From contig NZ_JABWRP020000009.1 of assembly GCF_014269035.2 (NCBI RefSeq), positions 124,001 through 188,000 on the forward strand: a stretch of 64,000 bases of DNA, written 5' to 3'. The stretch's first letter is position 1, and the number at the start of each line of letters is the position of its first letter. The DNA is from Pseudomonas vlassakiae. Lineage in GTDB: Bacteria > Pseudomonadota > Gammaproteobacteria > Pseudomonadales > Pseudomonadaceae. Both the position numbers and the translations under genes were made by a program. A model generated the notes under the pieces. That model saw only the letters and a program-made list of their open reading frames with translations, was not told where the DNA came from and did no database searches. Shown piece by piece: positions 1 through 9,639 of this stretch.

Positions 1-420
1 ACCGAGCTGGGTGACCTTGCCGACAACTACGCCGAGTTCCAGAAGCTGGGCGTGGAGATCTACGGTGTATCGACCGACACCCACTTCACCCACAAAGCCT
101 GGCACGACACTTCGGAAACCATCGGCAAGATCCAGTACCCGCTGATCGGTGACCCGACCCACGTCATCTCGCGCAACTTCGACGTGCTGATCGAAGAAGC
201 CGGCCTGGCCGATCGCGGTACCTTCGTGATCAACCCGGAAGGCCAGATCAAGATCGTCGAACTGAACGACGGTGGTGTTGGCCGCGACGCAGCCGAGCTG
301 CTGCGCAAAGTCAAGGCCGCCCAGTACGTTGCCGCTCACCCAGGCGAAGTTTGCCCGGCCAAGTGGAAAGAAGGCGAAGCCACTCTGGCTCCGTCGCTGG
401 ACCTGGTCGGCAAGATCTAA
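1..420 (+). CDS. ahpC: Alkyl hydroperoxide reductase subunit C (peroxiredoxin), 5' end missing
   Basis: The reading frame is open from the first base, so the gene begins upstream of the window; 139 C-terminal residues are visible. AhpC is the cytosolic 2-Cys peroxiredoxin that reduces H2O2 and organic peroxides and is re-reduced by AhpF. The visible part holds the peroxiredoxin core ([25 protein letters not shown]) and the C-terminal resolving cysteine in VCPAKW (TGC at 352). The peroxidatic cysteine lies in the missing part. It is followed by a terminator-like hairpin and ahpF, the usual Pseudomonas order. Confidence 0.95.
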   Translation, partial: TELGDLADNYAEFQKLGVEIYGVSTDTHFTHKAWHDTSETIGKIQYPLIGDPTHVISRNFDVLIEEAGLADRGTFVINPEGQIKIVELNDGGVGRDAAELLRKVKAAQYVAAHPGEVCPAKWKEGEATLAPSLDLVGKI

Positions 421-485
421 GCCGATGTGCACGTCGCGGGCGGTAGCCAGCCGCCAAAGCTGAAACACCTACCGCCCCGTAAAAG

Positions 486-514
486 CGCCCGGGCGACCTC
501 GCCTGGGCGTTTTT
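486..514 (+). terminator. Rho-independent terminator between ahpC and ahpF
   Basis: Two 10-base arms (486-495 and 500-509) pair with one G-T wobble around the loop ACCT and are followed by five T. It would partly uncouple ahpF from the more abundant ahpC transcript (inference). Confidence 0.8.
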
Positions 515-546
515 GTATCCGAGTTTTGAAAAAAGGAATCGCCCGT

Positions 547-2109
547 ATGTTGGACGCCACGCTTAAATCGCAACTGAAAACCTACCTGGAGCGGGTCACC
601 CAGCCGATCGAGATCGTTGCCTCCCTCGACGACGGCGCGAAGTCCCGCGAACTGCACGACCTGCTGGTGGAAATCGCCGGCCTGTCGAACCTCATTACCT
701 TCAGCGCGGACGGCAGCGATGCCCGTCGCCCTTCGTTTTCGCTGAACCGCCCGGGTGCCGACATTAGCCTGCGCTTCGCCGGCATCCCCATGGGCCACGA
801 ATTCACCTCCCTGGTGCTGGCGCTGCTGCAAGTCGGCGGCCACCCGTCCAAGGCCAGTGCCGAAGTGATCGAGCAGATCCAGGCGCTGGAAGGCGAATTC
901 ACCTTCGAAACCTACTTCTCGCTGTCGTGCCAGAACTGCCCGGACGTGGTCCAGGCGCTGAACCTGATGGCCGTGCTCAACCCCAATGTGCGCCACGTGG
1001 CCATCGACGGTGCGCTGTTCCAGGATGAAGTCGAGTCGCGCAAGATCATGGCGGTGCCAAGCATCTACCTGAACGGCGAAGTGTTCGGCCAGGGCCGCAT
1101 GGGCCTCGAAGAAATCCTCGGCAAGCTCGACACCAATGCCGGTGCCCGCCAGGCCGAGAAGCTCAACGCCAAGGACGCCTTCGACGTGCTGGTGGTCGGC
1201 GGTGGCCCTGCGGGGGCCGCAGCGGCCATCTATGCCGCCCGTAAAGGCATCCGCACCGGTGTCGCTGCCGAGCGTTTCGGCGGCCAGGTGCTCGATACCC
1301 TGGCCATCGAAAACTTCATTTCGGTGCAGGAAACCGAAGGGCCGAAGCTGGCCACGGCGCTGGAAGAACACGTCAAGCAGTACGACGTCGATATCATGAA
1401 CCTGCAGCGCGGCGAAGCGTTGATTCCGGGTACCGACGGCGGCCTTCACGAAGTGCGCCTGGCCGGCGGTGCCTCGCTCAAGGCCAAGACGGTGATCCTC
1501 GCCACGGGCGCCCGCTGGCGCGAAATGAACGTGCCGGGCGAGCAGGAATACCGCGCCCGCGGCGTGGCCTACTGCCCGCACTGCGACGGCCCGCTGTTCA
1601 AGGGCAAGCGCGTGGCGGTGATCGGCGGCGGCAACTCGGGCGTGGAAGCGGCCATCGACCTGGCCGGTATCGTCGCCCAGGTGACGCTGATCGAGTTCGA
1701 CAGCCAGCTGCGTGCGGATGCTGTGCTGCAGCGCAAGCTGCACAGCCTGCCGAACGTCAAGGTGATCACCAGCGCGCTGACCACCGAAGTGGTGGGCAAT
1801 GGCGAAAAAGTGACGGGTTTGCGTTACAAGGACCGCAACACCGATGAGGTGCATGACCTGGCGCTGGAAGGCATCTTCGTACAGATCGGCCTGCTGCCGA
1901 ACACGGATTGGCTCAAAGGCACGGTCGAGCTGTCGCCACGTGGCGAGATCATCGTCGACGCCAAGGGCCAGACCAGCGTGCCGGGTGTGTTTGCCGCAGG
2001 TGACGTGACCACCGTGCCGTACAAGCAGATCGTCATCGCGGTGGGTGAGGGCGCCAAGGCCTCGCTGGCAGCGTTCGATCACCTGATCCGGACTTCGGCA
2101 CCGGCGTAA
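547..2109 (+). CDS. ahpF: Alkyl hydroperoxide reductase subunit F
   Basis: A 520-residue flavoprotein, the normal AhpF length, that passes electrons from NADH through FAD and two disulfide centres to AhpC. The N-terminal tandem thioredoxin-like domain has the redox pair Cys128/Cys131 (SCQNC). The C-terminal thioredoxin-reductase-like part has the FAD site GGGPAGAA, the redox pair Cys343/Cys346 (CPHCD) and the NAD site [10 protein letters not shown]. The ATG at 547 is chosen because AAAGGAA lies just upstream and it gives the family N-terminus; the frame is open further upstream across the terminator, which is not expected to be translated. Partner of the preceding ahpC. Confidence 0.97.
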   Translation: MLDATLKSQLKTYLERVTQPIEIVASLDDGAKSRELHDLLVEIAGLSNLITFSADGSDARRPSFSLNRPGADISLRFAGIPMGHEFTSLVLALLQVGGHPSKASAEVIEQIQALEGEFTFETYFSLSCQNCPDVVQALNLMAVLNPNVRHVAIDGALFQDEVESRKIMAVPSIYLNGEVFGQGRMGLEEILGKLDTNAGARQAEKLNAKDAFDVLVVGGGPAGAAAAIYAARKGIRTGVAAERFGGQVLDTLAIENFISVQETEGPKLATALEEHVKQYDVDIMNLQRGEALIPGTDGGLHEVRLAGGASLKAKTVILATGARWREMNVPGEQEYRARGVAYCPHCDGPLFKGKRVAVIGGGNSGVEAAIDLAGIVAQVTLIEFDSQLRADAVLQRKLHSLPNVKVITSALTTEVVGNGEKVTGLRYKDRNTDEVHDLALEGIFVQIGLLPNTDWLKGTVELSPRGEIIVDAKGQTSVPGVFAAGDVTTVPYKQIVIAVGEGAKASLAAFDHLIRTSAPA

Positions 2110-2123
2110 GCCTGTACCGGCCT

Positions 2124-2205
2124 TTCGCGGCTGAAGCCGTTCCTACAGGTACACCACAGGCCCCACGGGCAGTGCTATCCCTGTAGGAACGGCTTCAGCC
2201 GCGAA
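2124..2205. repeat. REP-type inverted repeat pair
   Basis: Perfect 25-base arms (2124-2148 and 2181-2205) form a large hairpin behind ahpF. The arm carries the GCTGAAGCC-TTCCTACAG core also seen, with changes, at 11154-11216. No coding content. Confidence 0.8.
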
Positions 2206-2229
2206 TGGGCCGGCACAAGCAAAGCATTA

Positions 2230-2269
2230 CCTGAAGGTGTCTATGCTTACCGCAGACACCTTCAGGAGC
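2230..2269 (+). promoter_or_regulatory. Perfect hairpin covering the ribosome binding site of the next gene
   Basis: A perfect 13-base inverted repeat (2230-2242 with 2254-2266, 11-base loop) ends inside the AGGAG (2264-2268) that serves the ATG at 2276. In RNA the right arm would pair with the first bases of the Shine-Dalgarno sequence. It could instead be an operator for a dimeric regulator. Confidence 0.55.
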
Positions 2270-2275
2270 TCCACC

Positions 2276-2464
2276 ATGACCCTGATCAGCCGCGAACCCT
2301 GGTGGCTAATCCCCCCCAAGCCCGGGCAGAAAGAGCAGGACCTGCACTGGGGCTACCTCGAAATCTACGCAGACGGCCGTACCGTGTTCGTCGACCAGCG
2401 CCCCAGTGACCGGGAACTGGCCGAACGCAAGAGCTGCCGCAATTTCCCCGACCCTGAACCCTAG
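2276..2464 (+). CDS. Small conserved-looking protein of unknown function (62 aa)
   Basis: I do not recognise the family. It is a short soluble protein with no signal peptide or membrane segment; it starts MTLISREPWW and is rich in aromatic and charged residues, with one Cys near the end. ATG at 2276 has AGGAG seven bases upstream. It ends six bases before the convergent yceH. Its ribosome binding site lies in a perfect hairpin, which suggests conditional translation. Confidence 0.6.
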   Translation: MTLISREPWWLIPPKPGQKEQDLHWGYLEIYADGRTVFVDQRPSDRELAERKSCRNFPDPEP

Positions 2465-2469
2465 CCGGC

Positions 2470-3117
2470 TCAGCCTTCCAGTTCGGCCAGTCGTGCTTCC
2501 AGTGCCGCGATCCGTGCCTCCAGGGCTTCGATACGCTCTTCCGACACGCTGCTGCCACTGCTGCGAGTACCAGCGTCTTGCTGGCGCGCTGCCAGAATCG
2601 CCTCGATTTCTGCCGGGTCGCCCAGGGCATGGGTATAGCGGTCTTCCCGCTGCCCGGCCTGGCGTGGCAGGTGCAAGGCCAGGTCGCGTGAAATCAGGCG
2701 CTCCAGTTGGTGCTGGATCTGCTCGGTGTCGTCGAAGTCGTGCAGGCGGTTGCTGCGGGTCAGCAGTTCGTTGAGGGTCTGCGGCCCCCGCAGGAACATC
2801 AGGCCCATCAGCACCAGTTGCGCCGGTACCAGTTCCAGGGCCTTGTCCAGCCGATGTTCCCAGCGGTCGGCGCGGCTGCCCATCTGCAGGCGGGCCATGC
2901 CCTGGCCCTCGAGGGCACGCAGGGCCTGGCCGACCTGGCCCTGGGTCAGGTTCATGACCGGTTCCCGGCTGGTTTTCTGGTTGCAGGCCAGGACCAGGGC
3001 GTTAAGGGTCAGCGGGTAGCTTTCCGGGCTGGTGGCCTGCTTCTCGATGAGCGCGCCGAGAATGCGGATCTCGATGCTGCTGAGGCGACCTTCGTCGGCG
3101 GTTGGGTGTTCTGACAT
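2470..3117 (-). CDS. yceH: YceH family protein (UPF0502/DUF480)
   Basis: 215 residues. It has two winged-helix-like halves typical of DUF480 ([23 protein letters not shown], then the [14 protein letters not shown] half) and a C-terminal coiled-coil ([21 protein letters not shown] region, residues 194-214) whose heptads suggest oligomerisation. Molecular function is not established. Family assignment is secure from the characteristic N-terminal motif; the role is unknown. Confidence 0.9.
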   Translation of the reverse strand: MSEHPTADEGRLSSIEIRILGALIEKQATSPESYPLTLNALVLACNQKTSREPVMNLTQGQVGQALRALEGQGMARLQMGSRADRWEHRLDKALELVPAQLVLMGLMFLRGPQTLNELLTRSNRLHDFDDTEQIQHQLERLISRDLALHLPRQAGQREDRYTHALGDPAEIEAILAARQQDAGTRSSGSSVSEERIEALEARIAALEARLAELEG

Positions 3118-3205
3118 GGCCCTGTCTCATGGCTGGGGAAAGGCCACTAGCGTAGGTAATGCCGCGGTCCATGGCAATTGGGGCCGCAAGGCAGCCCCGG
3201 CGGCC

Positions 3206-4417
3206 TCACGCGTTACGCCGCTCTTCGGCTTGGCACGCCGCCGCAGTAAACAGCACATCGGTCGACGAATTCAGCGCCGTCTCCGCCGAATCCTGCAGCA
3301 CGCCAATGATGAAGCCCACCGCCACCACCTGCATGGCAATCTCGCTGGGGATGCCGAACAGGCTGCACGCCAGCGGAATCAGCAGCAGCGACCCCCCGGC
3401 AACCCCAGAGGCGCCGCAGGCGCACACCGCCGCAACCACACTCAGCAGCACTGCAGTGGGCAGGTCGACAGGAATGTCGAGGGTGTGCACGGCCGCCAGG
3501 GTCAGTACGGTGATGGTGATTGCCGCGCCTGCCATGTTGATGGTCGCCCCCAGCGGGATCGAAACCGAGTAGGTGTCCTCATGCAGCCCCAGGCGCTCCG
3601 ACAGCGCCAGGTTGACCGGGATGTTGGCGGCCGAACTGCGGGTGAAGAACGCGGTAATGCCGCTTTCGCGCAGGCACAGCAAGGTCAGCGGGTAAGGGTT
3701 GCGGCGGATTTTCCAGAACACGATCAGCGGGTTCATCACCAGCGCCACGAACAGCATGCAACCGATCAGCACACCCAGCAGGTGCAGGTAGCCGAGCAGG
3801 GCGCCGAGGCCAGACTGGGCCAGGGTCGAGCTGACCAGCCCGAAGATACCCAGCGGGGCGAAGCGGATCACCACGCGCACGATCAAGGTCACCCCATTGG
3901 ACAGGTCTTCGACCACGGTGCGGGTGGTGTCGCCAGCGTGGCGCAGGGCCACGCCCAGGCCGATGGCCCAGGTCAGCACACCGATGAAGTTGGCGTTGAG
4001 CAAGGCGTTGATCGGGTTGTCGACCGCGCTCAGCAGCAGGTTCTGCATCACCTCGCTGATACCGCCCGGCGCGCTCAGGGCCGCCTCGCTGGCACTCAGG
4101 GCCAGTTGCGACGGGAACAGCATGCTGGCGACCACGGCCACCACCGCGGCTGCGAAGGTGCCCAGCAGGTACAGCCAGAGGATCGGGCGGATGTGGGTTT
4201 CCTGGCCGTGGCGGTGGTTGGCGATCGACGCCATGACCAGAATGAACACCAGCACCGGCGCGACAGCCTTCAGGGCGCTGACGAACACTTTGCCGAGAAA
4301 GCCCAGGTCACGGGCGATGGCGGGTGCCAGCAGGGCCAGGGCGATGCCGGCGACAAGGCCGATGACGATTTGGGTCACCAGGCTGGTGCGGTTTACAAGG
4401 CGGAGAACAGGCGTCAT
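3206..4417 (-). CDS. sstT: Serine/threonine:sodium symporter SstT
   Basis: 403-residue inner-membrane DAACS-family transporter that takes up L-serine and L-threonine with sodium. It begins [16 protein letters not shown] and continues through about nine hydrophobic segments with the conserved [15 protein letters not shown] and [14 protein letters not shown] loops of the family. The frame is open to 4492, but the methionine at 4417 gives the family N-terminus. Divergent or co-oriented partners give no obvious operon; the upstream neighbour on the same strand is nhaR. Confidence 0.93.
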   Translation of the reverse strand: MTPVLRLVNRTSLVTQIVIGLVAGIALALLAPAIARDLGFLGKVFVSALKAVAPVLVFILVMASIANHRHGQETHIRPILWLYLLGTFAAAVVAVVASMLFPSQLALSASEAALSAPGGISEVMQNLLLSAVDNPINALLNANFIGVLTWAIGLGVALRHAGDTTRTVVEDLSNGVTLIVRVVIRFAPLGIFGLVSSTLAQSGLGALLGYLHLLGVLIGCMLFVALVMNPLIVFWKIRRNPYPLTLLCLRESGITAFFTRSSAANIPVNLALSERLGLHEDTYSVSIPLGATINMAGAAITITVLTLAAVHTLDIPVDLPTAVLLSVVAAVCACGASGVAGGSLLLIPLACSLFGIPSEIAMQVVAVGFIIGVLQDSAETALNSSTDVLFTAAACQAEERRNA

Positions 4418-4491
4418 GTGCAGCGGAGTCTCGAAATCTTCAAAGGGCGCGACTCTAGCACAATCAGGCCCGGCCCTTTTGCGAGCCGCCA

Positions 4492-5385
4492 CTACCAGTG
4501 GAACAGTTCGCGCCGTGCCCCCTCGGTAATCGCCACGATCCCCGGATGCTTGACCTTGCGCTCCACCGAAATGGCATAGAACGACTCATGCACCGCTTCG
4601 GTCTGGCCAATCAGTGCGACGCCATACTGCCGGCACACCTCCTCGGCAATCACGCTTGGCGCCACGAATATCCCGCTGCCCGACTGGCCGAATGCCTGCA
4701 TCAGCGCACTGTCATCGAACTCGCCCACGATCCTGGGCTGCACCTGTTGCTCGCCCAGCCAGCGCAACAGGCGGCTGCGCACCACGGTTTCCGGCCCGGG
4801 AATCAGCAGCGGCGCATCCTGCAGGCAGGCGGGGAAGGGGCCTGCATGCTGGCTGGCCAGGGCCGGGGTGGCGAAGAAGCTCAGGCCGCATTCGCCGAGC
4901 TTCTGGCTATAACCCTTGATATCCAGGTGGCTGGGCATCGGGCTGTCGGAAATCACCAGGTCCAGGCGCTGGATCGCCAGGTCTGCCAGTAGCCGTTCGA
5001 GCTTGTCTTCGCGGCAATTGATGCGCAGCACTTCATCCAGCTCCATGGTCGGGGCCAGCAGCCGGTAGACGATCGACTTCGGCACCACATCGGCCACCCC
5101 TACGCGAAACAGGATCTGCTCCTGCGGGCCGGCCCTGAGCATGGCCTCCAGTTCGCCGCCGATCTGGAACATCTGCTCGGCATAGACCAGTGCCTGACGG
5201 CCGGTCTCGGTCAGCTCCAGTTGTCGACCAACCCGCTGGAACAGCTCCAGCCCGTAGGTCTGCTCGAACAGGCTGATCTGCCCGCTGATGGTCTGCGGCG
5301 TCAGGTTCAGCTGCTCGCTGGCGCGGGCGATGCTGCCAGTCTTGGCCACGGCCCAGAAGTAATGGAGCTGTCGATAGTTGAGCAC
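4492..5385 (-). CDS. nhaR: LysR-type regulator of the NhaR group
   Basis: 297 residues. N-terminal winged HTH ([19 protein letters not shown], then [10 protein letters not shown]) and a LysR substrate-binding domain. The HYFWxVAKTGSI and [12 protein letters not shown] signatures are those of NhaR, which senses sodium and activates the Na+/H+ antiporter gene nhaA in enterobacteria. No nhaA is next to it here, so its target is open. Divergent from the lipoprotein gene at 5518. Confidence 0.8.
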   Translation of the reverse strand: MLNYRQLHYFWAVAKTGSIARASEQLNLTPQTISGQISLFEQTYGLELFQRVGRQLELTETGRQALVYAEQMFQIGGELEAMLRAGPQEQILFRVGVADVVPKSIVYRLLAPTMELDEVLRINCREDKLERLLADLAIQRLDLVISDSPMPSHLDIKGYSQKLGECGLSFFATPALASQHAGPFPACLQDAPLLIPGPETVVRSRLLRWLGEQQVQPRIVGEFDDSALMQAFGQSGSGIFVAPSVIAEEVCRQYGVALIGQTEAVHESFYAISVERKVKHPGIVAITEGARRELFHW

Positions 5386-5517
5386 GCGCGCGGGTCCCGA
5401 TTCGGAAAAACCGAAGTATACACACTGGAAATACGAATTTTACTGAACTATTGGCGTCTTTAGAATGCGACCCCATCAGGCGCTTCGCGCCGCCGGGATT
5501 TTTCAAGCGAGGACACC

Positions 5518-5757
5518 ATGCTGCATTTCAAATCCATTGGCACCCCGCTGGTGCTGGCCCTGGCGCTGTTCAGCCTGGCGGGTTGCGACCAGGCCGAGAA
5601 GTCTGCCCAGCAAATGCTCGACCAAGCCGCCAAGTCGGCCAAGCAGGCCATCGACGACACCAACAAGGCCGCCCAGCAGGCGTTGAGCGATGCCATCGGT
5701 CACGAGGGCCAGAAGCCCAAGGACGCCGAGAAGAAAACCCACACCCAAGAAATCTGA
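5518..5757 (+). CDS. Small lipoprotein, Ala/Lys/Gln-rich helix
   Basis: 79 residues with a lipoprotein signal peptide ending in LAGC (lipobox; lipidated Cys at about residue 23), then a long predicted amphipathic helix of Gln, Ala, Lys and Asp repeats (AEKSAQQML, AAKSAKQAI, NKAAQQAL) and a charged tail. The heptad-like repeats recall Lpp or small coiled-coil envelope lipoproteins. No specific function recognised. Twenty-eight bases separate it from the TerC gene. Confidence 0.8.
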   Translation: MLHFKSIGTPLVLALALFSLAGCDQAEKSAQQMLDQAAKSAKQAIDDTNKAAQQALSDAIGHEGQKPKDAEKKTHTQEI

Positions 5758-5785
5758 CCCTAACCGCCGCTTCAGGATTTGAACA

Positions 5786-6538
5786 ATGGAATACTTGCTG
5801 GAACTCGCCGCTAGCCCCACCGCCTGGGTCGCCCTGGCTACGTTGGTGGCCATGGAAGTGGTACTGGGTATCGACAACCTGATCTTCATCTCGATCCTGA
5901 CCAACAAACTGCCTGTGGAATACCGTTCCAAGGCACGCCGTATCGGTATCAGCATGGCGCTGGTCATGCGCCTGGCCCTGCTCAGCACCGTGGCCTGGAT
6001 CGTGCAGTTGACCGACCCGGTGTTCGAAGTGTTCGGTAATGCCTTCTCGTGGAAGGACGTGATCCTGATCGCTGGCGGCCTGTTCCTGCTGTGGAAGGCC
6101 ACCAGGGAGATCCACGAGAACGTCGACCCGCACGGTGCCAAGGAAGAGGCCAAGGTGTCTTCCACGGTCACCCTGGGCTTTGCCGCGGCGATCTTCCAGA
6201 TCCTGTTGCTGGACATCGTCTTCTCGGTCGACAGCATCATCACCGCCGTGGGCATGACCGAGCACCTGCCGATCATGATCATTGCCGTGATCACCGCCGT
6301 CATCGTCATGATGGTGGCCGCCGACCCGCTGGCCAACTTCATCAACGACAACCCGACGGTGGTCATGCTGGCGCTGGGCTTCCTGATCATGATCGGCATG
6401 ACGCTGATCGCCGAAGGTTTTGGCGCCCATGTACCGAAAGGCTATGTGTACGCGGCGATGGCCTTCTCGACGGTGATCGAGATCCTCAACATCCTGGCTC
6501 GCCGAGCGCGGCTCAAGCGTGAAGCCGCAGAAGGCTGA
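5786..6538 (+). CDS. TerC family integral membrane protein
   Basis: 250 residues, seven or so membrane segments. The two acidic family signatures are present: [19 protein letters not shown] near residue 25 and [15 protein letters not shown] near 145. TerC/Alx/YgdQ relatives are implicated in manganese export and metal or tellurite stress; the substrate here cannot be told from sequence. Ends before a terminator hairpin. Confidence 0.88.
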   Translation: MEYLLELAASPTAWVALATLVAMEVVLGIDNLIFISILTNKLPVEYRSKARRIGISMALVMRLALLSTVAWIVQLTDPVFEVFGNAFSWKDVILIAGGLFLLWKATREIHENVDPHGAKEEAKVSSTVTLGFAAAIFQILLLDIVFSVDSIITAVGMTEHLPIMIIAVITAVIVMMVAADPLANFINDNPTVVMLALGFLIMIGMTLIAEGFGAHVPKGYVYAAMAFSTVIEILNILARRARLKREAAEG

Positions 6539-6547
6539 TAAAAGACA

Positions 6548-6571
6548 ACGGGGCGCCTGGCGCCCCGTTTG
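6548..6571 (+). terminator. Terminator after the TerC gene
   Basis: ACGGGGCG (6548-6555) pairs with CGCCCCGT (6561-6568), with a short T run after it. Confidence 0.7.
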
Positions 6572-6589
6572 CATTCAGGTGACGTGGCC

Positions 6590-6769
6590 TCAGTGGGCCC
6601 TGGCATGCCGCCGCGCCCTGCGCAAAGGCTGCGCTTTGGCCGGGGCCTGCGGTGGCAGGTGGTGATGCGGGGAATGACGCCGTACGATACGCAGAACACC
6701 CCACAGCATGGCGGCCGCGACGCTCAGCCACATACCCACCAGCATGAGGATTGCCATGGTCAGGCTCAT
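6590..6769 (-). CDS. Small single-span membrane protein, basic His/Arg-rich tail
   Basis: 59 residues from the ATG at 6769, chosen because AGGAGG lies eight bases upstream. One N-terminal hydrophobic helix (MAILMLVGMWLSVAAAMLWG) is followed by a His-, Pro- and Arg-rich cytoplasmic-type tail. No family recognised. The His cluster (RRHSPHHH) could bind metal, but this is a guess. Confidence 0.6.
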   Translation of the reverse strand: MSLTMAILMLVGMWLSVAAAMLWGVLRIVRRHSPHHHLPPQAPAKAQPLRRARRHARAH

Positions 6770-6982
6770 GTGTGCCTCCTTCTCTTGGGCCAACCTGCGG
6801 TTTGCCCTCCAGACACAGCTTTAGTCTAGCTGCCCGGCCGTGACGTTCCATTGATCAAAGGTCGATGGCTCAAGCCGATTGGTTCCGTTCACTTGTCGGA
6901 CTATACCCGCGCAACGCGGCGCCCTATGATCGGTGGCCAGAGCCGGGCGCTGCCTGCCTGGCATCGGAACAAGCGAGTGTCC

Positions 6983-7669
6983 ATGGAGCAACATTCCTGC
7001 AAGCGCTGGGCAACCGTCCCGCGTCGACTGTTGGCCACCTGCCTGGTGGCCGCGACCCTGGGCGGCTGCGCCAGTGCACCGCCCGCCAGCCTCAAGGGCA
7101 TGCCCCAGCGGGTCGAGATCAGTAGCGTGCCGTTCTACCGCGGCAATGCCAACCACAGTGGCTCGATGGCCTTGGCCGCGCTGCTGTCCCAGCAAGGCGC
7201 GCCGATCACCCCGGGGCTGCTGGACAAACCGCTGAACCTGCCCAAGGGGGCCGACGCGCTGGAAACCAGCATCCCGCGGGTGGCCCGCGAGTACGGCATG
7301 CTGGTGTACCCGCTGGACAAGCAACTGGACGCCCTGCTGACCCAGGTGGCCGCTGGCAATCCGGTATTGCTGCGTTACCGAGAGGGTTCGGCGTGGTGGA
7401 GCGAACCGCGTTACGCGGTGCTGATCGGCTATGACCGCTTCAAGAAGCGCGTATTGCTGCGCTCGGGGATGCATCGGCGCCAGTTGATGGCGTTCGATGA
7501 CTTTGCCTCGGCGTGGGCGAAGGAGGGGAGTTGGGCGGTGCTTGTGCAGCCGCCGCGCCAGCTGCCGGCCCAGGTGGACCGTCAGCGTTGGCTGCAGGCT
7601 GCCGATGAACTGGCCCGGGCGGGCCAGGAAGTGGCGGCAAAACAGGCTGTGCGCAGCCTGGGTAAATAG
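6983..7669 (+). CDS. C39-peptidase-like lipoprotein lacking the catalytic residues
   Basis: 228 residues. A signal peptide ends in the lipobox LGGC (Cys29). The rest resembles the C39-type papain-fold domain (VPFYRGNANHSGSMALAALLS ... RYAVLIGYD). In active members the first motif carries the nucleophile in a CGPAAL-like context and the second starts with the catalytic His; here these positions look like Ser59 and Arg143. It is therefore probably a non-catalytic member with a binding role. ATG at 6983 is chosen for the signal peptide; the frame is open to 6851. Confidence 0.7.
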   Translation: MEQHSCKRWATVPRRLLATCLVAATLGGCASAPPASLKGMPQRVEISSVPFYRGNANHSGSMALAALLSQQGAPITPGLLDKPLNLPKGADALETSIPRVAREYGMLVYPLDKQLDALLTQVAAGNPVLLRYREGSAWWSEPRYAVLIGYDRFKKRVLLRSGMHRRQLMAFDDFASAWAKEGSWAVLVQPPRQLPAQVDRQRWLQAADELARAGQEVAAKQAVRSLGK

Positions 7670-7680
7670 TTACCTGCGCC

Positions 7681-7774
7681 GGCCTCATCGCCGGTAAACC
7701 CGATCCTACAGCTACTGCAATGGTTTCGAACCTTGTACGGTCCCTGTAGGAGCGGGTTTACCCGCGATGAGGCC
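7681..7774. repeat. REP-type inverted repeat pair
   Basis: Imperfect arms of about 31 bases (7681-7711 and 7744-7774), core GGTAAACCCG and TCCTACAG, between the convergent ends of the C39-like gene and the oxidoreductase gene. Confidence 0.75.
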
Positions 7775-7790
7775 AGGCCTGCTTACCTCA

Positions 7791-9074
7791 TCAGAAGCCC
7801 AGACGATCGCGCAGGCTGTAGTACCAGGCACCCATGGCGCTGAACGGCACACGCAGCATCTGGCCACCCGGGAACGGGTAGTGCGGCAGGCCGGCGAAGG
7901 CGTCGAAACGTTCGGCCTGGCCGCGCAGGGCCTCGGCCAGTACCTTGCCCGCCAGGTGGGTGTAAGTCACGCCGTGGCCAGAGCAACCCTGCGAGTAGTA
8001 GATGTTGTCGCCGATACGGCCGACCTGAGGCAGGCGCGACAGGGTCAGCAGGAAGTTGCCGGTCCAGGCGTAGTCGATCTTGACGTTCTTCAGCTGTGGG
8101 AAGGCCTTGAGCATCTTCGGACGAATGATCGCTTCGATGTTGGCCGGGTCGCGTGCACCGTACACCACGCCACCGCCGAAGATCAGGCGCTTGTCGCTGG
8201 TCAGGCGGTAGTAGTCGAGCAGGTAGTTGCAGTCTTCCACGCAGTAGTCCTGCGGCAGCAGGGTGCGGGCCAGTTCTTCGCCCAGCGGCTCGGTGGTGAT
8301 CACCTGGGTGCCGCACGGCATCGACTTGGCGGCCAGTTCCGGTACCAGGTTGCCCAGGTAGGCGTTGCCGGCAACGATGATGAACTTGGCGCGGACCTTG
8401 CCTTGCGGGGTATGCACAACCGGGTTGGCGCCGCGCTCGATACGGATGGCCGGGGTCTGCTCGTAAATGATGCCGCCAAGCGACTCGACTGCGGCGGCTT
8501 CGCCCAGGGCCAGGTTCAGCGGGTGGATGTGACCGCCGCTCATGTCCAGCATGCCGCCGACATAGTTGTCGCAGGCAACCACTTCACGGATGCGCTTCTT
8601 GTCCATCAGCTCCAGCTGGGTGTGGCCGAAGCGTTCCCACAGGCGTTTTTGCGACTCCAGGTGACCCATCTGCTTGGCGGTCAGCGCGGCGAACACGCCG
8701 CCGTCCTTCAGGTCACACTGAATGTTGTACTTGGCCACGCGCTCACGAATGATGCGGCCGCCTTCGAAGGCCATCTTGCCGAGCAGCTGTGCTTCTTTAG
8801 GGCCGACAGTGCGCTCGATGACGTCGATGTCGCGGCTGTAGCTGTTGACGATCTGACCACCGTTGCGGCCCGATGCGCCGAAGCCGACCTTGGCTGCTTC
8901 GACGATGCTCACCTTGAAGCCGTTTTCCAGCAGGAACAGCGCGCTGGACAGGCCGGTGTAGCCGGCACCGATGATGCAGATATCGGTTTCCACCTCACCC
9001 TGCAGCGCCGGACGTGGCGGCACCGGGTTGGCCGAGGCGGCGTAGTAGGACTGGGGGTAGGGGGTGTTAGCCAT
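7791..9074 (-). CDS. FAD-dependent oxidoreductase, PuuB-like (gamma-glutamylputrescine oxidase type)
   Basis: 427-residue DAO-family flavoprotein. N-terminal FAD-binding site CIIGAGYTGLSSALFLLENG (about residues 32-51), GASGRNGGQI and the C-terminal SQGCSGHGVTYTHLAGK segment match the PuuB/PauB group, which oxidises gamma-glutamylated polyamines in putrescine catabolism. P. putida carries several paralogues and no other puu or pau gene is adjacent, so the exact substrate is uncertain. Confidence 0.8.
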   Translation of the reverse strand: MANTPYPQSYYAASANPVPPRPALQGEVETDICIIGAGYTGLSSALFLLENGFKVSIVEAAKVGFGASGRNGGQIVNSYSRDIDVIERTVGPKEAQLLGKMAFEGGRIIRERVAKYNIQCDLKDGGVFAALTAKQMGHLESQKRLWERFGHTQLELMDKKRIREVVACDNYVGGMLDMSGGHIHPLNLALGEAAAVESLGGIIYEQTPAIRIERGANPVVHTPQGKVRAKFIIVAGNAYLGNLVPELAAKSMPCGTQVITTEPLGEELARTLLPQDYCVEDCNYLLDYYRLTSDKRLIFGGGVVYGARDPANIEAIIRPKMLKAFPQLKNVKIDYAWTGNFLLTLSRLPQVGRIGDNIYYSQGCSGHGVTYTHLAGKVLAEALRGQAERFDAFAGLPHYPFPGGQMLRVPFSAMGAWYYSLRDRLGF

Positions 9075-9233
9075 GCTGCAGGAACCTCGTGTTTTATATT
9101 TTTAACGAATGTACCGATGCTATCAATAATAATAAACACCCGCTAGTCGTCTGTTGAAATTCCTTTACGGGCCTGCGGCTCGCTGCTCTCTATAAACAGT
9201 TTAATATTCAGTGAGTTAGCGCGAAAAAAAGTG

Positions 9234-9261
9234 TTGACAGGGTTTTTGGATTGCGTAGAAT
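9234..9261 (+). promoter_or_regulatory. Sigma70 promoter of the first tRNA-Val
   Basis: TTGACA at 9234-9239 and TAGAAT at 9256-9261, spacer 16, about 15 bases before the tRNA. Confidence 0.8.
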
Positions 9262-9276
9262 GCGCACCACACGACA

Positions 9277-9352
9277 GGCACATAGCTCAGTTGGTTAGAG
9301 CACCACCTTGACATGGTGGGGGTCGTTGGTTCGAGTCCAATTGTGCCTACCA
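9277..9352 (+). tRNA. tRNA-Val (GAC), copy 1
   Basis: 76 bases including encoded CCA. The acceptor arms GGCACAT/GTGCC-type pair, the D-arm has AGCTCAGTTGG, the anticodon stem CCACC/GGTGG encloses loop TTGACAT with anticodon GAC, and the T-arm has GGTTCGAGTCC. Identical to the copy at 9533. It has its own promoter and terminator. Confidence 0.97.
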
Positions 9353-9383
9353 AACAAAGTCCCGCGCTGCGGGCAGCGAAAAG

Positions 9384-9409
9384 GGCGACCCGCAGGGGTT
9401 GCCTTTTTT
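9384..9409 (+). terminator. Terminator after tRNA-Val copy 1
   Basis: GGCGACCC (9384-9391) pairs with GGGTTGCC (9396-9403), one wobble, followed by six T. Confidence 0.8.
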
Positions 9410-9488
9410 GCATTATGGGCCTGTTCGGCGTGGCGGTCGCCAGCGCTTGCAGGTTTCTGAAAGTTTTTGATTTTTTTGAAAAAAACGC

Positions 9489-9517
9489 TTTACAGGTGTG
9501 CATTCGATCACTAATAT
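9489..9517 (+). promoter_or_regulatory. Sigma70 promoter of the second tRNA-Val
   Basis: TTTACA at 9489-9494 and TAATAT at 9512-9517, spacer 17. The bases between the -10 box and the tRNA (GCGCACCACACGACA) repeat those before copy 1. Confidence 0.75.
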
Positions 9518-9532
9518 GCGCACCACACGACA

Positions 9533-9608
9533 GGCACATAGCTCAGTTGGTTAGAGCACCACCTTGACATGGTGGGGGTCGTTGGTTCGAGTCCAATTGT
9601 GCCTACCA
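9533..9608 (+). tRNA. tRNA-Val (GAC), copy 2
   Basis: Same 76-base sequence as copy 1, with anticodon GAC and encoded CCA. The duplicated leader and separate control elements show a unit duplication, not processing from one transcript. Confidence 0.97.
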
Positions 9609-9639
9609 AACAAAGCCCCGGATTTCCGGGCATCAAGAA

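Noticed and set aside
469..2082. Long minus-strand frame opposite ahpF
   Set aside because: High GC at third codon positions keeps the opposite strand open. The same holds for frames opposite thrS (21744-23708), pheT (26034-28424) and sstT (3032-4579); they show only low-complexity His/Gln/Val-rich content.
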